DNA of 51,968 nt from DASPJL01 sp035628645 (lineage in GTDB: Bacteria; Bacteroidota; Bacteroidia; Cytophagales; Cyclobacteriaceae): the NCBI GenBank assembly GCA_035628645.1, contig DASPJL010000177.1:1-51968 (forward strand). Reading direction: 5' to 3'. Every line of letters begins with the position of its first letter. Within the stretch, counting starts at the first letter, position 1. Of the stretch, positions 41,740-49,850 are shown one piece after another. A program made the position numbers and the translations under genes. The notes beneath the pieces are model-generated. The model was not told the DNA's origin. It did no database searches and worked only from the letters and a program-made list of their open reading frames with translations.

Positions 41740-42414
41740 TTATTTGAGTGTTATTTGATTTGAAATATTGACTTTTCCAGTAATTACATCTTCCACAGAA
41801 CATCTTAACATGATTGCCTTGTTTGACTTGGATATCTGGGCTTTAGGATTTAAAGTTTTTGCAATGTCTTTGTCAAACCGATAAATACTGGTGTAAGTGG
41901 CTTGCCTGAAAACGCTTTTGTCTTCCTCTTTTAATTTTAAATATCTCGCCTTCCCTTGCTCCACAGGTTGATATTTTCTAATAAACAATCCCTGGGAAGC
42001 TGCAAATGAGTATGAGGAAGGATTCGAATATTTTACTTTTTGTTTTTGAAGAATCTGACTGGATAAATGATTGATGTTTGAGATATTTTGAAAAGAAAAG
42101 CTGATGGTCGCGATGAAGTTATTCATATCCAGCGTTTTTTTTACATTGCTGATCCCCTCTGAGTTTTGCAAATATCCGACAGCTTCATTCAGCACTTTCT
42201 GTATGTCATTTTCATCCGGCACTTTGTATCCGTTGATGCTGTCCAGAAGCATTATCGATGCAAGCCGGGTCTTGCTATTGCTCATGTTCAAAGTAATGTT
42301 TACCTCTCCCGATCCGTCATTATTCATATTTATTTCTTCAATAATTTGAAAACAAGATGAAAGCAAAAATACCAGGGATATAAAAAGTAGGTTAGTAAGG
42401 CATTTAAATTTCAT
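41740..42414 (-). CDS. Lipoprotein of unknown function
   Basis: 224 residues. The signal sequence ends in the lipobox FLLSSC (Cys21). The mature part begins FQIIEEINMNNDGSGEVNIT, where a beta-strand pattern typical of small lipoproteins with a repeated GSG turn is seen; no named fold otherwise. It is the first gene of the operon with the two following envelope proteins (67-bp gap, then 7 bp). It may anchor or assist them at the membrane. Confidence 0.75.
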   Translation of the reverse strand: MKFKCLTNLLFISLVFLLSSCFQIIEEINMNNDGSGEVNITLNMSNSKTRLASIMLLDSINGYKVPDENDIQKVLNEAVGYLQNSEGISNVKKTLDMNNFIATISFSFQNISNINHLSSQILQKQKVKYSNPSSYSFAASQGLFIRKYQPVEQGKARYLKLKEEDKSVFRQATYTSIYRFDKDIAKTLNPKAQISKSNKAIMLRCSVEDVITGKVNISNQITLK

Positions 42415-42417
42415 ACG

Positions 42418-42450
42418 TTTGTTTTTTTAGTTGCCATGGAATTCGCGTGA
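42418..42450 (+). repeat. Fragment of the 90-bp dispersed repeat
   Basis: Contains GTTTGTTTTTTTAGTTGCCA and TGGAATTCGCGTG, then ATCATCCTCGTTCGGTGA, matching the copies at 29828-30030 and 11745-11850. It lies immediately upstream of the lipoprotein gene. Confidence 0.65.
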
Positions 42451-42578
42451 TAATCATCCTCGTTCGGTGAGCTTTGCTCATGCTCATTCATTGTAAAACA
42501 AGAACTTCTAAAAATGGTACTTTTTGCTTTTAAGCTGCAAGAATAGTTATAATTTTAAAAAATCCTCGACCCAAATTT

Positions 42579-43604
42579 CTATTTAAACAAAACAGCTTTA
42601 TATCGATCGGGATCATTAAGCACTTTGGATATACCTTTTGAAACGCTGAAAAATGGTTCCTCATCATGATGTACCTTCAACTTAATCTTTGCTTCCAGCC
42701 TTTCTTTTACTCCTCTTAACAATGAACCTCCGCCTGTAAGATAGACACCATTTCCATAAATATCTCCGGCCAACTCGGGAGGACAATTCTCCAAAGCCTG
42801 GAGAATGGTAAGCTCTATTTTACTTAAAGGAATATCAAGGATAGCGGCAACTTCAACATGGTCTATAAGCCTCATTACCGGAATACCTGTGATCAGGTCT
42901 TTTCCCACTACCTGAAAAGGTTCAGGTTTCTCCTTAATGTTTTCAATGGCCGCGCCTGCCTGAATTTTAATTTGTTCCGCTGTCTTCAACCCTATTGAAA
43001 GGTTATATGTCCTTCTGAAATACTCTTGTATCTCTTCATCAAAATCATTCCCAGCTACTCTTAACGATTGAAAGGAGACCACCCCGGATAACGATATCAC
43101 CACTACTTCCGTAAGACCTCCGCCGATGTCTATTAAAAATTGACCGTCGGGTTGTGTAATGTCGAGGCCTATACCTATTGCCGCGGCTATAGGTTCATAA
43201 AGCAGGAAAATATTACTGGAATTGAATTGTTCCAGAGCGTCTCTTAATGCCCTTCTTTCTACTTCCGTGGTATAAAAAGGTACTCCACAAATGATGCTAT
43301 CGTAACCACTAAAAATACTCTTACCAGGATAAGCCTTTTCCACTAAAGCCTTTACCATCTTATGCGCAGAATCATAATCGGCAATTACCCCACCTTTTAA
43401 TGGCCTCACGGTTTTTAGATTATGATGGGTTTTTTCAAACATATCATAGGCTTCTTCCCCTACAGCTTTAACCGACTGGTTGTCATTATCTATTACTATA
43501 TAAGAAGGCTGATCAAGAAGAATATTGTTTTTATCGGTAACCAGGGTATTGTTATTTCCCAAATCTATCGCAAAGCTCTTTCCTGAATATAAGTTTTTAA
43601 ACAT
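42579..43604 (-). CDS. MreB-family actin-like protein
   Basis: 341 residues, full MreB length. The actin-fold ATP motifs are present: phosphate 1 FAIDLGNNNTLV (11-22), the connecting FLLYEPIAAAIGIGLDI, phosphate 2 FLIDIGGGLTEVVVIS and the adenosine motif VYLTGGGSLLRGV. MreB polymerises under the inner membrane and guides cell-wall synthesis. No mreC, mreD or rodA gene adjoins, so this is probably a second, orphan paralogue rather than the main mreBCD copy. The sequence GNNNT in place of the usual GTANT is slightly unusual. Confidence 0.88.
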   Translation of the reverse strand: MFKNLYSGKSFAIDLGNNNTLVTDKNNILLDQPSYIVIDNDNQSVKAVGEEAYDMFEKTHHNLKTVRPLKGGVIADYDSAHKMVKALVEKAYPGKSIFSGYDSIICGVPFYTTEVERRALRDALEQFNSSNIFLLYEPIAAAIGIGLDITQPDGQFLIDIGGGLTEVVVISLSGVVSFQSLRVAGNDFDEEIQEYFRRTYNLSIGLKTAEQIKIQAGAAIENIKEKPEPFQVVGKDLITGIPVMRLIDHVEVAAILDIPLSKIELTILQALENCPPELAGDIYGNGVYLTGGGSLLRGVKERLEAKIKLKVHHDEEPFFSVSKGISKVLNDPDRYKAVLFK

Positions 43605-43991
43605 ATGGTCTTATTTTGCCATTAATAATCCGACAAAGTAGATAAAAGCAAAAAAACAACAGGTTTAAATTCAGGATTAAAATCACATAAGACAGAAGTA
43701 AATCTTAAGAAGATAAAATATTAGCAGGATTTTTTGAGGATTGAATTTTCGATCTAAACAAGGAATTGAAGTAGGTTTTAGCTTGCATTGCTTCATTCTG
43801 AATTATTTTTCTTTGCGTTCTTTGCGTAAAGACCTTTGCGTCCTCTGCGTGAAACCTTTTTGTTCAAAAGCACGCAAGTATGAACTTTGGACGTTGAACA
43901 AGGAAGTTAGAATGTTGAAGGAAGTTTATAAGGCATTTTCCCTCTTCTGATTCTATTCCTTGTTCATAATCTCATGTTTTAAGCCCCTTTC
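43605..43991. other. Intergenic region with an ACGCAAAG-type repeat
   Basis: About 390 bp between the divergently oriented upstream side of the mreB-like gene and the end of the catalase gene. It holds the half-element CTTTGCGTTCTTTGCGTAAA and CTTTGCGTCCTCTGCGTGAA at 43810-43855. No supportable gene; a short plus-strand frame reads through the repeat. Confidence 0.6.
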
Positions 43992-45506
43992 CTACCCCAT
44001 TTTATGAGACATGGCGCTTTCCATTTCTTTCATATCTACTCCTAAGCCACCGGCAACAGCCATCCCCAGCTGGATACTTGTCCTGAAAAGGTGACACAAC
44101 TGACGGTTTATAATCTGCTCCTTTTTAGGACCGGTTATCCCCTTCATAGAACCAACAATGTTGGCGACAGTTTCTGCTCTTTGTTCGGCAGTCATTACTT
44201 TGTTAAATAAAATCCCTGGTTGGGTATAATGATCATCTTCTCCCACGCCATTTCTATCAAACCAATCGGCAACATTAGAGTCCAACACCATAGGTGGCTC
44301 CTTATAACTTTGATCAATTTCTATATCATCCAAGCTGTTAGGAAAATAATTGGGTGTATCCTCTCCATTTCCATCCACCCTCATCTGGCCATCCCTTTCA
44401 TAATTGTTTACCATATATGGACATCGGTTTACAGGGATTTGCTCATAATTTACTCCTAATCTATACCTGTGCGCATCAGGATAAGAAAGCAACCGTCCCT
44501 GTAACATCTTGTCCGGTGAATAGCCAATTCCATCGATGACATGTGCGGGGGCAAAAGCGCTTTGTTCAACCTCAGCAAAGTAATTACGCGGAATTTGATT
44601 TAATTCCAGTACACCCACATCAATCAATGGAAAGTCCTTGTGAGGCCACACTTTCGTCAAGTCGAAAGGATTCCATGGAAATTGTTCCGCTTCCCTATCC
44701 GTCATCACCTGGATTTTCATATCCCACCTTGGAAATTCACCTCTATCAATAGACTCTACCAGATCACGTTGAGCCCAGTCCAGGTCTTTGGATTTAAATT
44801 CATTTGCTTCTTTACCTGAAAAGCTCTTAATCCCTTGCTGTGTTTTAAAATGAAACTTCACCCAGACTCGCTCATTTTTGTCATTTATAAGTGAAAAAGT
44901 ATGACTTCCAAAACCGTCCATATGCCGATAAGTATAAGGTGTCCCTCTTTCACTCATAAGTATCATCACTTGGTGCATGCTTTCCGGATTAAGGCTCCAG
45001 AAATCCCATAACATCGTTGCGCTTTTCAGATTAGTTCTCGGATCCCTTTTTTGAGTGTGGATGAAATCGCTAAACTTCTTAGGATCTTTTACAAAGAAAA
45101 CCGGTGTGTTATTTCCCACCAGATCCCAATTGCCATCTTCGGTATAAAATTTAAGGGCAAATCCTCTGGGGTCACGCTCTGTATCCGCACTTCCCTTTTC
45201 CCCTCCTACCGTACTAAACCGCAGAAAAACTTTAGTTTGTTTACCTATTTTATTGAAAATCTTGGCCTTGGTATACTTTGAAATATCATGAGTAACAGTG
45301 AAAGTCCCATATGCTCCGCTTCCTTTTGCGTGAACGACTCTTTCCGGAATTCTTTCGCGGTTAAAGTGGGCCATTTTTTCATGCAAAATAAAATCCTGAA
45401 GTAGCAATGGGCCTCTATTTCCTACAGACATGCTGTTTTCATTTTCTACATAAGGCTTGCCTGAAGCTGTAGTCAATTTCTTTTTGGGGGAATGATCATT
45501 ATTCAT
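43992..45506 (-). CDS. katA: Small-subunit haem catalase
   Basis: 504 residues from the ATG at 45506 (MNNDHSPKKKLTTASG). A longer frame to 45623 overlaps the oxyR gene and was not used. The catalytic histidine lies in ERVVHAKGSGAYG and the asparagine in DLVGNNTPVFFV. The serine-rich RFSTVGGEKGSADTERDPRG and haem-ligand tyrosine in LLSYPDAHRYRLG are canonical. It converts hydrogen peroxide to water and oxygen. The length fits the small-subunit, NADPH-binding clade. It is divergent from an OxyR gene 102 bp away, the classical arrangement for peroxide-induced catalase. Confidence 0.97.
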   Translation of the reverse strand: MNNDHSPKKKLTTASGKPYVENENSMSVGNRGPLLLQDFILHEKMAHFNRERIPERVVHAKGSGAYGTFTVTHDISKYTKAKIFNKIGKQTKVFLRFSTVGGEKGSADTERDPRGFALKFYTEDGNWDLVGNNTPVFFVKDPKKFSDFIHTQKRDPRTNLKSATMLWDFWSLNPESMHQVMILMSERGTPYTYRHMDGFGSHTFSLINDKNERVWVKFHFKTQQGIKSFSGKEANEFKSKDLDWAQRDLVESIDRGEFPRWDMKIQVMTDREAEQFPWNPFDLTKVWPHKDFPLIDVGVLELNQIPRNYFAEVEQSAFAPAHVIDGIGYSPDKMLQGRLLSYPDAHRYRLGVNYEQIPVNRCPYMVNNYERDGQMRVDGNGEDTPNYFPNSLDDIEIDQSYKEPPMVLDSNVADWFDRNGVGEDDHYTQPGILFNKVMTAEQRAETVANIVGSMKGITGPKKEQIINRQLCHLFRTSIQLGMAVAGGLGVDMKEMESAMSHKMG

Positions 45507-45608
45507 AATAACAGTATTTAGAAGTTCTGAAAAGTGTGATTCAAAAATCTGCTTTACTGAAGTATAAATCAAACTGATATTTTTTATATTTACATAAATT
45601 AAATCTAT
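45507..45608. promoter_or_regulatory. Divergent katA-oxyR promoter/operator region
   Basis: 102-bp AT-rich interval between the two start codons. LysR-type proteins such as OxyR bind here. The sequence has ATCAAACTGATATTTTTTAT and other AT-rich half-sites, but I cannot place an OxyR footprint with confidence. Confidence 0.5.
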
Positions 45609-46541
45609 ATGAATATTCAACAATTGGAATATGTAGTAGCTGTGGATGAATTAAGGCATTTTGTGAAAGCGGCAGATAAATGTTGCGTAACTCAACCCAC
45701 TCTGAGTATGATGCTTCAGAAGTTGGAGGAAGAATTGAACCTTAAAATTTTTGACAGGACAAAACACCCAATTGAGCCAACAGCAGCGGGAATTGAAGTT
45801 ATTTCAAGGGCCAGGAAGATTTTAGGGGAGGTGGCTCAACTTAAGGAATTTTCCAGGGACCTTTACGAGGAAGTATCCGGAACAATTAAAATAGGCGTAA
45901 TTCCCACACTGGCTCCTTATCTGCTTCCTTTGTTTATTGAAGAACTTATTAGCGAATACCCCGGACTAAAGGTCATAATTAAGGAAATGCCTACCCAAGC
46001 CTTGATTGAATCGCTTAAAAACAATCAATGTGATTTAGGAATTCTTGCTACACCTTTGAACGAAAGCGGCCTTAAGGAATATCCGCTTTTTTATGAGGAT
46101 TTTTTAGCTTACTCTTCCTCAATTAAAAATTTCACCTCCAAAAACTTTGTTATTCCTTCTCAAATCGACATTAGCCAGCTTTGGTTACTGGAAGAAGGAC
46201 ATTGCTTTCGCAATCAAGTCCTGAACTTCTGTGAGCTAAAACATAAAGATCTTTATAAAAACCGTTTGGAATATGAAGCGGGAAGTATTGAAACGCTGAT
46301 AAATCTGGTGGACAAAAACAAAGGAATCACTATAGTACCTTATCTTGCGACCCTTAATTTTAGCGCTGAGCAAAAGAAAAAACTTCGCCGATTTTCCAAT
46401 CCTCAACCCGTAAGAGAGGTTAGCCTGGTCGTAAACAATAACTTTGCAAGATTTAAAATCCTGGAAGCGATAAAAACGGAAATATTAGCACATACGCCAA
46501 CTACGCCTTATGAGAAAGGGAAGACTGTGGTGCAGTTATAG
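45609..46541 (+). CDS. oxyR: Peroxide-sensing LysR-type regulator OxyR
   Basis: 310 residues. The N-terminal helix-turn-helix is typical (HFVKAADKCCVTQPTLSMML). The redox pair is at exactly the E. coli positions: Cys199 in EEGHCFRNQ and Cys208 in VLNFCELKH, so peroxide should close the disulphide and switch the protein on. The regulatory domain starts GTIKIGVIPTLAPYLLP. It diverges from the catalase gene, its expected target. A terminator follows directly. Confidence 0.96.
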   Translation: MNIQQLEYVVAVDELRHFVKAADKCCVTQPTLSMMLQKLEEELNLKIFDRTKHPIEPTAAGIEVISRARKILGEVAQLKEFSRDLYEEVSGTIKIGVIPTLAPYLLPLFIEELISEYPGLKVIIKEMPTQALIESLKNNQCDLGILATPLNESGLKEYPLFYEDFLAYSSSIKNFTSKNFVIPSQIDISQLWLLEEGHCFRNQVLNFCELKHKDLYKNRLEYEAGSIETLINLVDKNKGITIVPYLATLNFSAEQKKKLRRFSNPQPVREVSLVVNNNFARFKILEAIKTEILAHTPTTPYEKGKTVVQL

Positions 46542-46547
46542 ACAAAA

Positions 46548-46575
46548 AAGGAGTTCATGTGAACTCCTCTTTTGA
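46548..46575 (+). terminator. Terminator of oxyR
   Basis: AGGAGTTCA and TGAACTCCT form a perfect hairpin (46550-46568) with a preceding A-run and a following CTTTTG tract. It could also end the convergent minus-strand gene, which stops at 46594. Confidence 0.8.
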
Positions 46576-46593
46576 TCAAACTTCTAACCATAT

Positions 46594-49323
46594 TTAATTA
46601 ATTATCTTCTTGGCCCAGGTTTTCCTGCCGGCTTTTACTTTTAGAATTTTTAATCCTTTTGAAAGCTCCGGAAGAACTATTTCAATGCTTCTGGTATTTT
46701 TAAACCTGTAAGTATAAGTCTTTCCTCCATCTACACTTTGGATGGATATTTTTACATCTTCGTATAAATCGTCTAAATCTATATTTAGAACATTACCCCC
46801 AAAATTTGGATTTGGATAAACTGATAGTTCCGTTGATGATACTTCCGGTGCAGCCAATCTCGCCCCTGAACATGATCCCAACAAAGTCCAGGCATCTGAC
46901 CAGTAAGATCCTGTTCCGGGTCCATATGCCCATGATGCCCCATTGCACCATCCTGAATATGGATAGGGTTTACATTCGTACAAGCTTCCATTGTTCTGTA
47001 CCTGGCTGCCGGCTACATATCCTCCGTTTTCTACATAATTTGGTTTGCCTGAACAAGTGCCGGTATTGCCATTTACCGTTACACTTCTTGATGCGGAGAT
47101 AGTTGTCGCTCCGTCATCATCGGTTGCTCTTGCCGTAATGGTGTATGTTCCGGCTGCTACATTGGTCCAGCTATAGCTGTAGGGACTGGAGTTGTCTGTT
47201 CCAAGTAAAGTACTTCCATTATAAAAAGCTACTTGGGTTACACTTCCGTCTGAATCTGATGCACTTGCACTTATTGCAATACTGGCAGGGGCTGTATAAG
47301 TAGCGCCATTTGAAGGAGCGCTTAAACTTACTGTCGGTGGTGTATTTGAAGTATTTCCGTTTACCGTTACTGTTCTGGCTGATGAAGTGCCTGTTCCTCC
47401 TGCATTGTCAGTAGCTTTTGCTGTAATGGAATAACTGCCTGCTGCTACATTGTTCCACGTATAAGAATAAGGCGAATTTGTATCTTCACCTAGTTTGGTT
47501 GATCCGTTAAAGAATTCTACTTTGGAAATTGTTCCATCCGTATCGGAAGCTGAAGCGCTGATGGTGATCGAAGCAGGTGTTGTATAGGTTGAATTGTTTG
47601 CAGGAGCAGTTAAACTGACTGATGGACTGGCATTGGTTGTGCCTCCGCATGGACCTATAAGTTTCCATACACAATCAGCACAACTGTTGGTTACAGGGTC
47701 ATTATTTTGTGTCCACCATTTTGCCTGATATTTATTGCCGTCTTTGGATACTTCCATGTCTTTGGTATATACAGAAGTGGAATTCCAGGCTGGTGTGGTA
47801 CAAGTTGATCCACCGGTTACTGTTATACTTACAGCAGCAGAAGTACCTGTCGCTCCGGCATTGTCTGTGGCTTTCGCAGTTATAGAATAAGAACCCTGTG
47901 CTACATTGTTCCAGGTATAAGAATAAGGAGAACTGATATCTTCACCCAGTTTGGTAGTACCATTATAAAATTCAACCTTAGTAATTGTGCCATCTGAATC
48001 ATTTGCTGTGGCGTTGATGGTGATGTTTACGGGTGAAACAAAACTGGCTCCGTTGGACGGGGAAGAAATGCTTACCGTTGGGGCAGGGTTATTAACCGAG
48101 TTTAAATAAGGCCTGCCGTTATCAAATTCCTTTAATCGTTCAAAGAACCATCCATCGTCTCCGGCACTTCCATCTGCCTCCAGTTCATTTCCATTTGCAT
48201 TGGTAAAATCCGTGCAATCTGCCAAACCCTTGCCTGCTAAAAACCCGATAAAACCTGCATTCATAAAATCCTGGACATGAGTAAAGAAATAAGGCATAAA
48301 GGTATCTTCATAACGGTTCACAGTATTTGGCAAACCGATATGACCGATAGAGATCTGCCAACCAAGAAGAGGCAGATTCACCTTTTGAGCCATTGTTTTG
48401 GACCAGCTTAGCCATTTTGCATTTTGTGTGTCGTTCCAGTAGTAATCATTTCTATTTTGCTTGACCAACCAATTTCCCGCACTCCATCCATTTTTTTCTA
48501 CTCCTATAAAATCTCCTCTGTCTCCTGAACTTCCAAGCAACTGAAGTCCAAAATCTGCTGCTCTGTTGGCTGCATAATCCACATCACTTTGGTTCCAATA
48601 AACCATTCCTTTTGCTCCGTCCGGAACTGGTGGACCGGTTACGCCATTGGCAGCTACCGCCCAAAAATTCATTAAATGTCCGCAATAAGCATCAGGAGCA
48701 TACCTTCGGATTGTCCGGATAATTGCTTTTGCAACCCCTGACATGGTATTTGGCAAATCGCTTAAATACTCATATCCCGCGCCCAGGTTATTGACAGTAG
48801 CTGGAATATTATTCGGATTGGATTCCGTCCCTTGCTCCAAGGCGTTTTGCAAAAAATACCCCCAGGTATCTGGCTCAATTACAAAAATTGCCTTATATCC
48901 GTTGCTCTTTTCGGAAACGATACGAATGGATGTAAAATATTTCCTCATAAAGTCCTGATTCTGGATGTTGGCTTTTAAAGCAGCAACCCCTCCCTCCTCT
49001 TGTAACATATAAATAACATAAGAGGGACGAAGGCCCATATCCGATGAGTTTTGAGAATAATCCGTACCCCATTGGTTGAACAGCCAGCTTAATGCATTGG
49101 AATTTGGATCTACTCCATTGTTTACATAAGCATAACGATAATGAAGATTAACACCTTCACTCAACGCTTTTTTCATTCTCACATTAATGATATTTGAATT
49201 GTCATTTACCAATCCAACTTTGAAGTCGTCCCAGCCTGAGGGAATGCTTCCCCAAGGGACGCTTGTTTGAGCCACTGAAAGTACCGGGATCAAGGCTACT
49301 AAAATTGCAAATAAGGTTTTCAT
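46594..49323 (-). CDS. Secreted multidomain carbohydrate-active protein with T9SS sorting domain
   Basis: 909 residues. After the signal peptide (KTLFAILVALIPVLSVAQ), a domain of about 390 residues has no family I can name. It carries features of a TIM-barrel hydrolase, such as VFVIEPDTWGYFLQN and MPYFFTHVQDFMNAGFIGFL, where EPD recalls GH6-type enzymes only weakly. Then come three Ig-like modules (pattern VEFYNGTTKLGEDISSPYSY), a chitin-binding type-3-like module (AWNSTSVYTKDMEVSKDGNK), a second cysteine-bearing CBM-like module (YVENGGYVAGSQVQNNGS) and a C-terminal T9SS sorting domain starting SVYPNPNFGG. It is next to a GH18 chitinase with the same modules, so chitin or a related polymer is the likely substrate. 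Confidence 0.85.
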   Translation of the reverse strand: MKTLFAILVALIPVLSVAQTSVPWGSIPSGWDDFKVGLVNDNSNIINVRMKKALSEGVNLHYRYAYVNNGVDPNSNALSWLFNQWGTDYSQNSSDMGLRPSYVIYMLQEEGGVAALKANIQNQDFMRKYFTSIRIVSEKSNGYKAIFVIEPDTWGYFLQNALEQGTESNPNNIPATVNNLGAGYEYLSDLPNTMSGVAKAIIRTIRRYAPDAYCGHLMNFWAVAANGVTGPPVPDGAKGMVYWNQSDVDYAANRAADFGLQLLGSSGDRGDFIGVEKNGWSAGNWLVKQNRNDYYWNDTQNAKWLSWSKTMAQKVNLPLLGWQISIGHIGLPNTVNRYEDTFMPYFFTHVQDFMNAGFIGFLAGKGLADCTDFTNANGNELEADGSAGDDGWFFERLKEFDNGRPYLNSVNNPAPTVSISSPSNGASFVSPVNITINATANDSDGTITKVEFYNGTTKLGEDISSPYSYTWNNVAQGSYSITAKATDNAGATGTSAAVSITVTGGSTCTTPAWNSTSVYTKDMEVSKDGNKYQAKWWTQNNDPVTNSCADCVWKLIGPCGGTTNASPSVSLTAPANNSTYTTPASITISASASDTDGTISKVEFFNGSTKLGEDTNSPYSYTWNNVAAGSYSITAKATDNAGGTGTSSARTVTVNGNTSNTPPTVSLSAPSNGATYTAPASIAISASASDSDGSVTQVAFYNGSTLLGTDNSSPYSYSWTNVAAGTYTITARATDDDGATTISASRSVTVNGNTGTCSGKPNYVENGGYVAGSQVQNNGSLYECKPYPYSGWCNGASWAYGPGTGSYWSDAWTLLGSCSGARLAAPEVSSTELSVYPNPNFGGNVLNIDLDDLYEDVKISIQSVDGGKTYTYRFKNTRSIEIVLPELSKGLKILKVKAGRKTWAKKIIN

Positions 49324-49850
49324 TGTATTTAAGGGTTAATAAGGAAATGTTGAATGTTGAATTAATGTCTAATAAAGGGTAAAACTCCAAATCTTTTAAG
49401 GGTTAAAGCCCTGATCCTTATCAGGTTTTTATTTTGCCCCGACCTGAAGGACGGGGCTATTTAATTTTTTAACTGAGAATTTATGTTACTATCATTAAAA
49501 CCACCCTGTCGTACCGACATCCCTCCTTGAAAAGGACGGAAGGGACAGTTGGTTAGGAAAAATCAACAATTACTAATCTTTCCAAGTGTCCTTCCCCTCT
49601 AAGCCTTAGCCAAGTACCTTCATTTATATTTTAAAATTTAACATTCAACATTTTTAACTACCCTTCCTAACAACACTAAAAGGAAAGAAAAAGGAATTCC
49701 TTTGAGAATTCCCCTTTACTAGTTGCTAGGAGTGTAATAATTGTCTTCAATATTTATTAGCCTGTGCACCCCTTATTCCAGATTAAAAACCTCTTTAAAA
49801 TCTAAACTTTGGAACAGGGGTACCAGGCAATGCTGTCATATCAATTGTAT
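49324..49850. other. Intergenic region with hairpins and a dispersed repeat
   Basis: 527 bp without a gene. It holds the hairpin GCCCCG-acctgaagga-CGGGGC (49436-49457), a shorter one CCTGAT-cctt-ATCAGG (49409-49424), a relative of the 14.8-kb repeat (ACCACCCTG...ATCCCTCCTTGAAAAGG at about 49500-49545), and the terminator listed at 49688. The promoter of the 909-residue gene lies in the first 100 bp. Confidence 0.65.
49688..49712 (-). terminator. Terminator of the GH18 chitinase gene
   Basis: Read on the minus strand: GGAATTC-tcaaag-GAATTCC followed by TTTTTC. It lies about 140 bp after the chitinase stop codon. Confidence 0.75.

Noticed and set aside
45507..45623. N-terminal extension of the catalase frame
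   Set aside because: It would overlap the divergent oxyR start and the promoter region, and the residues do not resemble a catalase N-terminus.
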